From Streptococcus azizii (GTDB lineage: Bacteria > Bacillota > Bacilli > Lactobacillales > Streptococcaceae): 64,000 nucleotides of DNA. A program made the position numbers and the translations under genes. The notes under the pieces were generated by a model. The model had not been told where the DNA came from, made no database searches, and worked only from the letters and a program-made list of their open reading frames with translations. The DNA is taken from contig NZ_MSPR01000001.1 in assembly GCF_001984715.1 (NCBI RefSeq), positions 222,451-286,450 of the forward strand, written 5' to 3'. Shown one piece after another: positions 44,935 to 53,630 of this stretch. Numbering within the stretch: position 1 is the stretch's first letter; every line of letters begins with the position of its first letter.

Positions 44935-46173
44935 CTACTTTAAAAAATATTTCCGGACTTCTGAAATAAAATAGAGTGATCCTGTGATAAACAACCGCTC
45001 ATCACATTTAGCCTCCATCTCCCACTCCTTGATAAATTGTGCATAATCTGCTACATACAGCAGATGATCTGGACAATCATGCTCCCTGAGACCACCATCA
45101 TAGGCAAAGCTAGTTAACACCAACTCAGCATGTGGGACCCTCTTTTCTATACATTCCAACATTTTTTTAAAATCTTTTCGTTTTAGGGCGGAAAACAGAA
45201 TAGTTACCCTTTGTTCAGAAAAAGATTGTATAAAATCCACCAAGCATTCAATAGCAGGAAGATTATGAGCCCCGTCTAAATAAATCCGTCCTCCTTTCCC
45301 AACGTTTTCCAAACGACCTGCCCAGGTCGTTGTCTCCAAGGCCCTCTGTACAATTTTTTCCTCTATTGGACATCTACGCTCTTCCATCAATAGACAAAAA
45401 ACTTGCAAGGCAAGGGAAGCATTATTTTCTTGATGACGACCTGCCAATCCCAGCTTGAGATTACCTAGTCTATTAGTCCTATTTGTAAACAAGCCATCTT
45501 TCAAGGAAAAGTCTACTCCTTCACAATAAAATGGGGCCTGCAAGGCTCTAGCCTTTTTACGACAGACAGCAAGTGCGATAGAGTCAACTGGACCCACTAC
45601 CACTGGAACTCCCGGTTTGATAATCCCTGCCTTCTGCTCAGCAATATCTTCTAAACGAGAGCCGAGCAAATCCTGATGATCTAGACCAATAGAAGTAATG
45701 AGCGTCACCAAGGGGTCTACAACATTCGTTGTATCTAGCAAACCGCCTATCCCAACCTCAATTAGGGCAAAATCTAGAGCTTGCCCCTTAAAATGGAGTA
45801 ACATCACCAAGGTCACCACTTCAAAATAGCGAAAGGGCTCATAGACCTGCTCCACTTTTTGCTCTAGTACAAAAATCCTCTCCATCCATTTCTGAAAAGT
45901 AGCTTCTGGAATAGGCTGACCATTGATACAAATACGATCATGGACTGTCACCAAGTGTGGGGATACAAATGTTCCAACTCGAAAACCATGTAGCTCTAGT
46001 AATTTTTTTAAAAAAGCTATGGTAGAACCTTTTCCATTAGTACCTGCCACATGAACAACAGGCAACCCTTTCTCAGGATGCCCTAGCAAATCTAGAGCAT
46101 ATTGTATTTTTTCCATCTTATAACGATAGACCTTCCCCTGCTTAGCCTGTAACCACCTATCTAACCTTGTCAT
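44935..46173 (-). CDS. folC: Folylpolyglutamate/dihydrofolate synthase
   Basis: The ATG at 46173 (MTRLDRWLQAKQGK) is preceded by GGAGG at ideal spacing; an ATG four codons earlier contains that Shine-Dalgarno and is less likely. The 412-residue Mur-ligase-family protein has the P-loop HVAGTNGKGSTIAFL, VSPHLVTVHDRICINGQPI, the family IEVGIGG LLDTTNVV block, LGLAGRHQ.N and YLDGAHN. It adds glutamate to folates. Bases 46174-46227 hold the space to the peptide gene terminator. Confidence 0.95.
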   Translation of the reverse strand: MTRLDRWLQAKQGKVYRYKMEKIQYALDLLGHPEKGLPVVHVAGTNGKGSTIAFLKKLLELHGFRVGTFVSPHLVTVHDRICINGQPIPEATFQKWMERIFVLEQKVEQVYEPFRYFEVVTLVMLLHFKGQALDFALIEVGIGGLLDTTNVVDPLVTLITSIGLDHQDLLGSRLEDIAEQKAGIIKPGVPVVVGPVDSIALAVCRKKARALQAPFYCEGVDFSLKDGLFTNRTNRLGNLKLGLAGRHQENNASLALQVFCLLMEERRCPIEEKIVQRALETTTWAGRLENVGKGGRIYLDGAHNLPAIECLVDFIQSFSEQRVTILFSALKRKDFKKMLECIEKRVPHAELVLTSFAYDGGLREHDCPDHLLYVADYAQFIKEWEMEAKCDERLFITGSLYFISEVRKYFLK

Positions 46174-46227
46174 TCTTTCCTCCATCTATACTTCTTTTAA
46201 TAGTAGCAATTTTAGGGGGAAAAATCA

Positions 46228-46256
46228 AAAAATTGATGGGTTATTTCACCCACCAA
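46228..46256 (-). terminator. Terminator of the short-peptide (comS-like) gene
   Basis: The minus strand reads TGGTGGGT..ACCCATCA then ATTTTTT. The left arm is inside the last codons of the peptide gene, so the transcript ends at once after it; the peptide gene is a stand-alone unit. Confidence 0.8.
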
Positions 46257-46297
46257 TCTGACCAATCAATCGCAACAACATCATGCATTGCTGTCAT
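46241..46297 (-). CDS. comS: ComS-like pheromone precursor (18 residues, Trp-rich C-terminus)
   Basis: The ATG at 46297 has AGGAGG 8 bases upstream. Product MTAMHDVVAIDWSDWWVK. The C-terminal IDWSDWWVK resembles XIP pheromones: a WW pair as in mutans/pyogenic types (e.g. GLDWWSL), and Trp at positions 3 and 6 as in the recalled S. suis peptide GNWGTWVEE. It lies directly behind the ComR-type gene on the same strand, has its own -10 and a ComR-like box, and ends in a terminator, which is the comRS layout. By analogy the peptide is exported, trimmed, imported by the oligopeptide permease and bound by ComR. Not visible to ordinary gene callers. Could serve a ComR paralogue rather than competence itself. 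Confidence 0.78.
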   Translation of the reverse strand: MTAMHDVVAIDWSDWWVK

Positions 46298-46316
46298 CCT
46301 TCTTACCTCCTTTTCT

Positions 46317-46347
46317 CTTGCTAGTCTTAGTATAGTAGACTAGCAAG
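46317..46347. other. 10-bp inverted repeat around the -10 of the peptide promoter
   Basis: CTTGCTAGTC / GACTAGCAAG with an 11-base centre that contains the TATACT. No T-run follows on either strand, so an operator or RNA hairpin is likelier than a terminator. Confidence 0.55.
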
Positions 46348-46375
46348 AAAATCAACAGGACAAAAATGTCGTAAA
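46329..46375 (-). promoter_or_regulatory. ComR-box promoter of the peptide gene
   Basis: On the plus strand 46354-46375 reads AACA-G-GACA-AAAA-TGTC-G-TAAA; the streptococcal ComR box is AACAnGACAnnnnTGTCnTGTT, so only the outer arm on one side departs. On the minus strand the box is followed after 19 bases by TATACT (46334-46329), the spacing expected for ComR-activated promoters that lack a -35. The box overlaps the last codons of the regulator gene. Confidence 0.75.
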
Positions 46376-47281
46376 ATCCATGGTATCAAGTCGCCATTGG
46401 TCATGTAACTGCCCCATCAGATGACGATTTCCCATCAACTTCGCAAAAATCATTGCTTCTTTGCAGTAAACGTAAGCCCGCTGGACATCCTGGTGTACCA
46501 AGAGCTCATATTTCCACCGCAGCATACTAAAAATCGGATATTTTTGAAAATCCTGTGTAATCTGCATGATCTGATCAAGTCCTTGAAATAAGGCCGGGAT
46601 AGGATCGGAAATTTCCTTTGCCCCTAACACGCGGATAGCAGCAAAGATGACATTGCGCAGGACAAAAAGATCCTCTGGCTCCATCATCACTACTTGTTTA
46701 GGCAATTCTGACACCAGCCTCAAAAACACCTTTCGATTAGCAGAGTTCTGCGCCATCGTTGACAGGTAGGCATGTTCAATAAAGAGATGGATAATCAATA
46801 AGTCATTGACGTCATATTTCTGTTTCCATTCTATTCGAGGAATATGAGTTTTGATGATTTCTTTACCAAAGACGTCCGAATGAGTTTCTAATACGTCAAT
46901 CGTTGACTGCAAGGCATCTATAGCAAGCCGTTCGATGTCTGGCAACCTATCGTAGAAGCATTCATAAATTTCAAGCAACTTCTCATTGCGCTTTTCAATC
47001 AAATCAAGTTGATTATAGGTTGGAGTGCGCAAAATATCATACTTGAGTTTTAAATATTGATCAGGCAAATCAATATAATCAGGCATGACCTCAAACAAGG
47101 ACAGCCCCAAACGATGCGCAATAAAAAATATTTTGGTCAGGGTCGGCTTCGATACGCCTAACTCGATTCGTGTCAACTGCCGTACCGTTAAATCCTGCTC
47201 ATCATCACAAAACTGCTCCCTAGTCCAGCCACGTTCTTCCCTTAATCTACGAACTTTTTCTCCGAAACCTTCCTTCTTCAT
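46352..47281 (-). CDS. comR: ComR-type RRNPP transcriptional regulator
   Basis: A 309-residue Rgg/ComR-like protein. The N-terminal HTH (GFGEKVRRLREERGWTREQF, then LTVRQLTRIELGVSKPTLTK) is followed by a TPR-like helical domain from about residue 75. Residue patterns through the HTH and into the TPR start (LTVRQL.RIE.G, IA.RLG.S, PTY) follow ComR of S. thermophilus closely as I recall it. ComR proteins bind XIP and activate comS and comX. The adjacent ComS-like gene and box support this. Alternatives are ComR paralogues (ScuR/SarF) or an RtgR-like regulator. No comX is in the window. Confidence 0.82.
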   Translation of the reverse strand: MKKEGFGEKVRRLREERGWTREQFCDDEQDLTVRQLTRIELGVSKPTLTKIFFIAHRLGLSLFEVMPDYIDLPDQYLKLKYDILRTPTYNQLDLIEKRNEKLLEIYECFYDRLPDIERLAIDALQSTIDVLETHSDVFGKEIIKTHIPRIEWKQKYDVNDLLIIHLFIEHAYLSTMAQNSANRKVFLRLVSELPKQVVMMEPEDLFVLRNVIFAAIRVLGAKEISDPIPALFQGLDQIMQITQDFQKYPIFSMLRWKYELLVHQDVQRAYVYCKEAMIFAKLMGNRHLMGQLHDQWRLDTMDFTTFLSC

Positions 47282-47393
47282 CCTTCACTCTCCTAGAACA
47301 CCTATATATTATACCAAAAATAATAAAGTATGGCAATTTTCTATCACTCTTTTGTAAAAAAAATAGCAATACTTTCCCATTTGATATTTTCTT

Positions 47394-47490
47394 ATGCTCT
47401 TTGAAAATCAAAATGAGCAGTTGTCAACCTGACGTGATGAACGTTCGTCCTATCTTCCTTCGTCTGCTATTGCTCTACTCTTTGTAGCCT
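47394..47490. repeat. BOX-like element upstream of the ComR-type gene
   Basis: Left end ATGCTCTTTGAAAATCAAAA then GTTGTCAACCTGACG, followed by CTTCCTTCGTCTGC. It is more diverged than the others; the right end is not clear. The remainder of 47282-47797 has no recognised gene; a 77-codon frame at 47557-47790 has no family features. Confidence 0.5.
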
Positions 47491-47797
47491 ATAAATCTGT
47501 CACTGTGGCATAGCGAAACTCTGACTAGGGCGTATCTCTATTTTCTAGGTCTATATTTGCGGAAGCCTCTTGGGAGTAAGATGAATCAGTTGGAGGGAAA
47601 TTTTCCCTTCTTTCATTTCCTTAACTGTAATGAGGTTTCCTATTTTTACAGGAGGAAGCTAGAACCTCTACAGCACTTCTTGCTTTCTCATTTCTCTACA
47701 CTTAATAGATGCTATGTTAAAAAAATAAGTGAGCGGGTCACACTCACATATCTTCTGTTATTTAGTCTACTATCTATACTTGGTTTTTGAGGCAAGA

Positions 47798-48003
47798 AAA
47801 CGTCCACTGGGCTCTCGCTTTCCCTAAATTTGTAGAAGCGAGATTAAAAACGTCCACTACCAACTACCTGACCTCTCTAAATTTCGAGGGGCAGGGCTAA
47901 AATAGCCCACTGGGCTCTCGCTTTCCCTAAATTTGTAGAAGCGAGATTAAAAACGTCCGCTACCAACTACCTGACCTCTCTAAATTTCGAGGGGCAGGGC
48001 TAA
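47798..48003. repeat. Two tandem 103-bp repeats downstream of the DUF1292 gene
   Basis: Copies start at 47798 and 47901-47904 and differ at about one base in the shared part. Each holds two hairpins: CTCTCGCTT..GAAGCGAG and CTACCTGACCTCTCTAAATTTC with GAGGGGCAGG. Both end in GCCCACTGGGC. Unrelated to the BOX-like cassettes. Confidence 0.85.
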
Positions 48004-48024
48004 AATAGCCCACTGGGCTATTTT
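48002..48024 (-). terminator. Terminator of the ireB-ruvX-DUF1292 operon
   Basis: AAAATAGCCC / GGGCTATTTT with an ACT loop, overlapping the stop codon of the DUF1292 gene. Confidence 0.8.
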
Positions 48025-48322
48025 ACTCCTCCATAAAGCTATTAAAGACTTCTTCAATCATATCCCATTCAGCTGTTGCATCCTCTGGAATTGCTTGTAA
48101 ATCACCTTCTGTCCCATTTTCATTCTCAATATATGAATAGGCTTGAATCTCAACTTCACCATTTTCATCTTCTTCTGCACTCGCAGGTATGAGGAGAACG
48201 TAATTTTTACCAAACTCTTCTTGACCATCAATAGTCAAGAGAATTTCAAATAAGGTTTCATTACCATTATCATCTACTAAGGTAATGAACTCGCGTTCAT
48301 CGTGTTCGTGGTTATGTGCCAT
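48023..48322 (-). CDS. DUF1292 family protein
   Basis: A 99-residue acidic protein ([56 protein letters not shown]), the pattern of the Firmicute DUF1292/YrzB family. His-rich N-terminus MAHNHEHDE. Function unknown. It is third in the ireB-ruvX-DUF1292 operon, 10 bases after ruvX, which is the normal Firmicute order. Confidence 0.9.
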   Translation of the reverse strand: MAHNHEHDEREFITLVDDNGNETLFEILLTIDGQEEFGKNYVLLIPASAEEDENGEVEIQAYSYIENENGTEGDLQAIPEDATAEWDMIEEVFNSFMEE

Positions 48323-48332
48323 GTGTCACTCC

Positions 48333-48752
48333 TTAAAATGTTCTATCCAAATAATTTTGCAAAATGAGCTGTGCTGCTAATTTATCAATAACTTTTTTCC
48401 GTTTATTACGACTAACGTCTGCTTGTTCAATTAGCATACGCTCCGCTGCTACTGTTGTTAAGCGTTCATCCTGATACTTGACTGGCAGACCGTATAGCTC
48501 CACCAATCGTTCACCGTAGGCTTGACTCGCCTCAACCCGTGGACCACTGGTGTTATTCATATTTTTAGGTAAGCCTACGACGAACGTGTCAACCTTGTAG
48601 TGCTGAACCAGCTCCGTCAAGCGATCAAAGCCAAAATCGCCCTTGTCCTCATCAATCGGAATAATTTCTAGTCCCTGTGCTGTAAAACCAAGAGGATCTG
48701 AAATCGCCACCCCAACCGTTTTTGAACCTACGTCCAATCCCATTATTCTCAT
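48333..48752 (-). CDS. ruvX: Putative pre-16S rRNA nuclease / RuvX (YqgF)
   Basis: A 139-residue RNase H-fold protein: [20 protein letters not shown] (catalytic Asp in GLDVG), [16 protein letters not shown] and [15 protein letters not shown] (catalytic Glu), with a final Asp in KKVIDKLAA. YqgF proteins process the 16S rRNA 5' end and are also described as Holliday junction resolvases. Its ATG overlaps the ireB stop by one base. Confidence 0.96.
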   Translation of the reverse strand: MRIMGLDVGSKTVGVAISDPLGFTAQGLEIIPIDEDKGDFGFDRLTELVQHYKVDTFVVGLPKNMNNTSGPRVEASQAYGERLVELYGLPVKYQDERLTTVAAERMLIEQADVSRNKRKKVIDKLAAQLILQNYLDRTF

Positions 48753-49018
48753 CAGAGGTCAATCCCATTTCCCTTCAAGTAAAAACGTACCAATTCTTCT
48801 ACAATTTCGTCGCGCTCATACTTACGAATTCGGTTACGTGCATCATTGTAACGAGGGATATAAGCTGGATCTCCACTCAATACATATCCTACGATTTGGT
48901 TAATTGGATTATAACCTTTCTCATCAAGAGAGCGGTACACATTTGTCAAGGTTTCGCTGATTTCTTGTTTATTGACATCATCCAAACGGAAACGAACGGT
49001 CTCTTCTGTGAATCCCAT
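48752..49018 (-). CDS. ireB: IreB family regulatory phosphoprotein
   Basis: The 88-residue DUF965 protein [20 protein letters not shown].. with [20 protein letters not shown] and [20 protein letters not shown]. The N-terminal Thr residues are the type phosphorylated by the PASTA kinase in enterococci, where IreB controls cephalosporin resistance. First gene of the operon with ruvX and DUF1292. Confidence 0.95.
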   Translation of the reverse strand: MGFTEETVRFRLDDVNKQEISETLTNVYRSLDEKGYNPINQIVGYVLSGDPAYIPRYNDARNRIRKYERDEIVEELVRFYLKGNGIDL

Positions 49019-49203
49019 ACTTACACCTTCTTTCTTTATTCTATCGTTCCATTATAGCATACTTTCCCTGTATTATCAATGATTCGACTCTATATCAGCC
49101 CCTATTTCACAAACTTTTGCGTGTTCATCTTATTCAGATTACATTCCCTTTGTTCAAAAAAAGTCTGACTCCCAAAAATCAAACTTTTCTCTATAGATAT
49201 ACT

Positions 49204-49602
49204 TTATAGGGCTGCACGTAAACGAGCCTGTGCATTCTCCACATTGCGTACAGAACGAGGTAAAAAAGCACGAATATCATCTTCCTTATAGCCCACTTGG
49301 AGACGTTTTTCATCAATTAAGATGGGACTTTTTAAAATACGTGGATTTTCTGTAATCAGCTCAATCACTTCGTTGACACTTAGGTCCTCAATGTCACAAT
49401 CGAGATTTTTAGCATATCGATTTTTGGAGGATACAATACTTGCAATCCCATTTTCCGTCTTGGTTAGAATGTTTAAAATCTCTTCTTTGCTGATTGACTC
49501 TTTTCCCAAATTATGCTCGTTATACGATAACTGGTGAGCATTGAGCCAGTTTTTTGCTTTTTTACAACTTGTACAGCTTGAAACTGTATAAATTTTAATC
49601 AT
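49204..49602 (-). CDS. spxA: Spx/ArsC-family regulator
   Basis: The 132-residue Spx protein has the redox switch Cys10-x-x-Cys13 (SSCTSCKKAKNWL) and the RNA-polymerase alpha-binding motifs (NRYAKNLDCDIEDLSVNEVI, RPS/ILKSPILIDEKRLQVGY). Spx binds the alpha C-terminal domain and redirects transcription in oxidative stress. The C-terminus RNVENAQARLRAAL is typical. Streptococci have two paralogues; position near recA suggests SpxA1, but I cannot be certain. Confidence 0.92.
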   Translation of the reverse strand: MIKIYTVSSCTSCKKAKNWLNAHQLSYNEHNLGKESISKEEILNILTKTENGIASIVSSKNRYAKNLDCDIEDLSVNEVIELITENPRILKSPILIDEKRLQVGYKEDDIRAFLPRSVRNVENAQARLRAAL

Positions 49603-49762
49603 GTAGTCTCTCCTTTGCTACACTTACTTAAACAGATTATACTCTATTATACCATAGAAAGGCTTCAGTCTAAAGACCTATTTTTCACTTTTCGCCTCAT
49701 TATTCTGTAAAATATAACAAAATTATGCTAAAGATGAAGTATTTTTAAACGAATACTCAATA

Positions 49763-49796
49763 AAAAGAGGACTAAGAATCAAATCTTAACCTCTTT
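49763..49796 (-). terminator. Terminator of recA
   Basis: AAAGAGGACTAAGA / TCTTAACCTCTTT imperfect stem, 8 bases past the recA stop codon. Confidence 0.75.
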
Positions 49797-49804
49797 CTTG
49801 ATGT

Positions 49805-50950
49805 TTAATCTTCTAATTCAATTCCACCATCCAAATCAAGAACAACGTCTTGGACATCTGTCGGAACTTCTGTTTTCTCCGCTACTTCCGTCGGCTCTGT
49901 ATCTTCCATCAAACCGTAGTGTACACGAATTTTGCGATCGATTTCGGCAAATACTTCTGGATGTTCTGCCAAGTATCTTTTAGCGTTTTCTGACCCTTGA
50001 CCAATCTTCTCATCATTATAAGAATACCATGCACCCGCCTTTTTTATAATGCCGAGATTGCTACCAATTTCAATCAACTCCCCCGTCTGTGAGATACCAT
50101 GCCCGTACATAATTTCCACAACGGCTTCTTTGAAAGGAGGAGCGACCTTGTTTTTAACAATTTTAACCTTGGTCTCTTTTCCGACATTAGTATCCTTTTG
50201 GTCACCGCTCCCCTTAATCTGGGTATTTCCGCGAACATCCATACGGACAGAGGCATAGAATTTAAGCGCCCGCCCCCCTGGGGTTGTTTCTGGATTTCCA
50301 AACATGACGCCAACTTTTTCACGCAACTGGTTGATAAAAATTGCAATGGTTTTCGTCTTATTGATTGAGGCGGACAACTTGCGCATAGCCTGACTCATCA
50401 TACGAGCCTGTAAACCAACGTGGCTATCACCAATCTCACCATCAATCTCGGCGCGTGGAACAAGGGCTGCAACCGAGTCAACAACCACGAGATCAACCGC
50501 ACCTGAATCAATCAACTTACCAGCAATTTCAAGTCCCTGCTCCCCAGAATCCGGTTGAGATAAGAGCAATTCATCAATATTGACACCGAGTGCTTGAGCA
50601 TAGGCTGGATCAAGCGCATGCTCCGCATCGATAAAGGCTGCAATCCCACCTTCCTTCTGCGCTTGAGCTACTGCATGGAGAGCTACGGTCGTCTTACCAG
50701 AACTTTCGGGACCGTAGATTTCTATGATTCGTCCTTTTGGATAACCACCCGCTCCCAGTGCAATATCAATCGACAGGCTCCCCGAACTCATGACTTGTAC
50801 CTTTTGTTCGGCCCGCTCTCCGAGGCGCATAATCGCCCCCTTACCAAAGTCCTTTTCAATCGTTTTTAGAGCATCATCTAAGGCTTTTTTCCGCTCATCT
50901 CCAAATTTTTTGGTAATATCTTCTAATTTTTTACTTGGTTTTTTCGCCAA
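49805..50950 (-). CDS. recA: Recombinase RecA
   Basis: The 381-residue RecA has Walker A GPESSGKT (residues 80-87), [20 protein letters not shown], loop L1/L2 ([38 protein letters not shown]) and an acidic C-terminus. It catalyses strand exchange in repair and transformation. It follows cinA by 34 bases and is probably read from the cin-box promoter in competence, as well as its own. Confidence 0.98.
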   Translation of the reverse strand: MAKKPSKKLEDITKKFGDERKKALDDALKTIEKDFGKGAIMRLGERAEQKVQVMSSGSLSIDIALGAGGYPKGRIIEIYGPESSGKTTVALHAVAQAQKEGGIAAFIDAEHALDPAYAQALGVNIDELLLSQPDSGEQGLEIAGKLIDSGAVDLVVVDSVAALVPRAEIDGEIGDSHVGLQARMMSQAMRKLSASINKTKTIAIFINQLREKVGVMFGNPETTPGGRALKFYASVRMDVRGNTQIKGSGDQKDTNVGKETKVKIVKNKVAPPFKEAVVEIMYGHGISQTGELIEIGSNLGIIKKAGAWYSYNDEKIGQGSENAKRYLAEHPEVFAEIDRKIRVHYGLMEDTEPTEVAEKTEVPTDVQDVVLDLDGGIELED

Positions 50951-50984
50951 TTTATTTCTCCTCTACTTCTAGTTTCTTAGCTCA

Positions 50985-52187
50985 TTATAGCAAAATTTTA
51001 TGGTTTAACAAAATGTTACGCATAGTATTCAGGGCATGCAAACAGGCAATGCGACGCATATGTTCCTCTGTGTAACCGCCCAAATCAACCTCTGTCACAG
51101 ACACCTCACCCTTTACATAGAGGGCAATAAAGTAATTCGCCTTGATATTATCTACTTGAGATTCTGGCTTGATTTTTCCCAAGAGAGCTAGCCCTAAACC
51201 AACCCCTAAATCCTCACAAATAACTCGGACCAATTCTTCTGCGCGTTCAGCAGTTGTGACCTCTTCTTTGACCACACGACCACCTTCAAATAGCTGACGA
51301 TTCTGTAAAGCAAGTGTCAAGTCCGCTTGCAGCATCCCAGCAGTGACATTTTCCACCAGTGCAAAGGGATAACCTTGCGCTTCTAATGTACGAGCCACAA
51401 TCTTAAATAGACTATTTTCTTCACCGTATCCATAGAAACATGTGGCTAGAGGTTCTCGAGCTAAAATGAGTTTTTCCAGGTGATCCAATTTTTGATTAGC
51501 ACGGTCTTCGCTTTCAGCTTTTGTAGACAGACGTAGGGTGACTTCCCCCGTCTTGGCATAAGGAGCTAACGTTGGATCCGTCTGAGACGCAATCACATCA
51601 GCCAGAATCGTCACTAACTGACTCTCCCCAATCCCAAAAAATCGTAAGATCCGCGAATACAATTTTTCAGTTGATTGAAGTAGCAAGGGCTGTAAACTTT
51701 CTGTAAACATAGCTTTCAACTCACTAGGTGGGCCAGGTAACACAACATAGGTCACACCGTCCTGTTCAATCATACCTCCTACTGCCAGACCTGCTGGATT
51801 GTAAAGAGCAGTGCTTCCTTCTACCAACTGAGCCTGTCGCTCATTATTCGGAGTACGAATCCGATTTTTTCTACTTGCAAAAAAACGGTCTAATTTGTCT
51901 ACAGCTATTGGATCAAAGACCAATTCTTTCCCTAAAAATAGGGCCAGAGTTTGCTTGGTCAAATCATCTTCTGTCGGTCCCAATCCTCCGCAAAGCACCA
52001 CCAAATCACTGCGCTTCCTCGCACTGTCTAGGACAGACAGGAGACGCTTTTCATTATCACCTACCGCCGTATGAAAAAAGACATCTATACCTAATTCTGC
52101 CAATTTTTCTGATAAAAACTGAGCATTGGTGTTGATGATTTGCCCTGTCAGAATCTCAGTCCCGACAGCGATCAATTCTGCCTTCAT
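50985..52187 (-). CDS. cinA: Competence/damage-inducible protein CinA, C-terminal domain degenerate
   Basis: A 400-residue CinA. The N-terminal COG1058 domain is intact (MKAELIAVGTEILTGQIINT, CGGLGPTEDDLTKQTLALFL, VVLPGPPSELKAMF). The C-terminal nicotinamide-nucleotide amidase domain is unusual: the catalytic AESLT(A/G)G reads VENVTAG, the following block is shortened, and the late LTGVAGP motif is replaced by LLGKIKPES. Amidase activity is therefore doubtful, although the frame is unbroken. In streptococci CinA is a late competence protein that interacts with RecA. Co-transcribed with recA behind a cin-box. Confidence 0.92.
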   Translation of the reverse strand: MKAELIAVGTEILTGQIINTNAQFLSEKLAELGIDVFFHTAVGDNEKRLLSVLDSARKRSDLVVLCGGLGPTEDDLTKQTLALFLGKELVFDPIAVDKLDRFFASRKNRIRTPNNERQAQLVEGSTALYNPAGLAVGGMIEQDGVTYVVLPGPPSELKAMFTESLQPLLLQSTEKLYSRILRFFGIGESQLVTILADVIASQTDPTLAPYAKTGEVTLRLSTKAESEDRANQKLDHLEKLILAREPLATCFYGYGEENSLFKIVARTLEAQGYPFALVENVTAGMLQADLTLALQNRQLFEGGRVVKEEVTTAERAEELVRVICEDLGVGLGLALLGKIKPESQVDNIKANYFIALYVKGEVSVTEVDLGGYTEEHMRRIACLHALNTMRNILLNHKILL

Positions 52188-52207
52188 ACAAACCTCCTCA
52201 TCTTATT

Positions 52208-52215
52208 TATTCGTA
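52208..52215 (-). promoter_or_regulatory. cin-box (SigX/ComX promoter) of cinA-recA
   Basis: The minus strand has TACGAATA, the exact streptococcal cin-box, 20 bases before the cinA ATG, with AGGAGG between. It predicts induction of cinA-recA by the competence sigma factor. From 52216 to 52457 no other feature is seen. Confidence 0.85.
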
Positions 52216-52457
52216 AAACTTTTTCACAAGAATAGCATCATAGTACAAAAAGAATCACACCATTCGTTGAAATAGATTCCCCTAGCATGGATACAATCAT
52301 GTGACGGAAATTCGAGGACCAGGCGCTACTCGACTAGCCTCTCTCATTATCAGAGAGCATAGATTCCTTTTAATGACTGGAGCTATTATTTTCGATGTAG
52401 TTCCTCTTCATTCATATCGCAATAGCTAGCCTCCTAACCACCCATACAAATGCCTTT

Positions 52458-53018
52458 TCATACTGGCTGACGGACGAGACAATCTATCTCATGATCGTTG
52501 ACAAGACCTGTCGCCTGCATATACGAATAGATACAAACTGGTCCAACAAAATTAAAACCTCGCTTTTTTAAGTCTTTCGATAGTTGTTCTGACAGGGGAG
52601 TCTTGCTCGGAATTTCTTGATAATCCTTTACATGATTGTCAATCGGTGTAAAGTCCACCCAAGACCAAAGATAGGCCGCAAAGGTCCCATATTCCTTCTG
52701 AACCCTGAGAAAGGCTTGGGCATTCTGCCGTGTGGCAAATATCTTGGCTCTGTGGCGGACAATAGCTGGATTTTCTAGTAGCTTCTCCAACTCACTGTCC
52801 GACATCTGTGCCACTTTTTCAACATCATACTCATAAAAAACTTGGCGAAAAGCGCTCCGTTTATGCAGGATAGTCTCCCAAGATAAGCCAGCCTGATAGC
52901 TTTCTAAGCAGAGGAGTTCAAAAAGAGCCTGATCTTCCTTAACCGCTCGCCCCCATTCTTGATCATGGTAGGCTATATACAAAGGGTTGCTTTCTTTAAC
53001 CCAAGCACATCGCTTCAT
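52458..53018 (-). CDS. tag: DNA-3-methyladenine glycosylase I
   Basis: The 186-residue Tag protein: RCAWVKESNPLYIAYHDQEW at the N-terminus with the zinc Cys, FELLCLESYQAGLSWETILH (catalytic Glu region), and the C-terminal KKRGFNFVGPVCIYSYMQAT then GLVNDHEIDC with the remaining zinc ligands. It removes 3-methyladenine from DNA. It lies 8 bases after ruvA in the mutL-ruvA-tag run. Confidence 0.96.
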   Translation of the reverse strand: MKRCAWVKESNPLYIAYHDQEWGRAVKEDQALFELLCLESYQAGLSWETILHKRSAFRQVFYEYDVEKVAQMSDSELEKLLENPAIVRHRAKIFATRQNAQAFLRVQKEYGTFAAYLWSWVDFTPIDNHVKDYQEIPSKTPLSEQLSKDLKKRGFNFVGPVCIYSYMQATGLVNDHEIDCLVRQPV

Positions 53019-53026
53019 TCTCTCAC

Positions 53027-53617
53027 CTATCTCATTAACATCTTGAGGGCTGATTTGATATAATTTTCAGCCGTATCTGTTGTACCCTCAAAGAATTTTT
53101 TGATTTTCTTCAATTCAGCCGGACGGTAACCTAAGGCTTCCATAGCTTCCATAGCTTCATCCAAGGCTCTATTCTCTGATGTTTCAACAGCGAGACTTGG
53201 AGGCTCTGCCTGACTAGAGAGGACAAACTCGCCCTCCAAATCCAGTACCATTTGCTGGGCTGTTTTTTTACCAATCTTTGGAAACTTAGTCAGATAGGCT
53301 ATATTTTTCTGCTCAATTGCTCGCACTAACCCCTCGTTATCATCCACCGCGATGATGGCGAGAGCCGTTGTCGGACCAATTCCTGAAACAGAAATTAAGC
53401 TCAAAAAAACAGATTTTTCAGCCTCTGTCCGAAAGCCATACAAGAGGTGGGCATCCTCACGAATCACTTGGTGGGTATAGACTGTCACCTGCTGATTCAT
53501 GGCTCCCGAATAGGCGTAAGGATTGGCAACCTGTAAGATAAACCCAATGCCTCCTAGCTCCACTACAATATACTTAGCGGTTATTTTGGTTAATATCCCT
53601 TTAATATAGTCGTACAT
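53027..53617 (-). CDS. ruvA: Holliday junction DNA helicase subunit RuvA
   Basis: The 196-residue RuvA: N-terminal OB domain [20 protein letters not shown], helix-hairpin-helix segments ([16 protein letters not shown] and [19 protein letters not shown]), and a C-terminal RuvB-binding domain ([15 protein letters not shown]). It holds the four-way junction for RuvB. Fourteen bases after mutL; ruvB is not in the window. Confidence 0.97.
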   Translation of the reverse strand: MYDYIKGILTKITAKYIVVELGGIGFILQVANPYAYSGAMNQQVTVYTHQVIREDAHLLYGFRTEAEKSVFLSLISVSGIGPTTALAIIAVDDNEGLVRAIEQKNIAYLTKFPKIGKKTAQQMVLDLEGEFVLSSQAEPPSLAVETSENRALDEAMEAMEALGYRPAELKKIKKFFEGTTDTAENYIKSALKMLMR

Positions 53618-53630
53618 ATTTTCTTTCTCT

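Noticed and set aside
47557..47790. 77-codon forward ORF upstream of the 103-bp repeats
   Set aside because: No convincing ribosome binding site or family motif, and no functional context; treated as non-coding.
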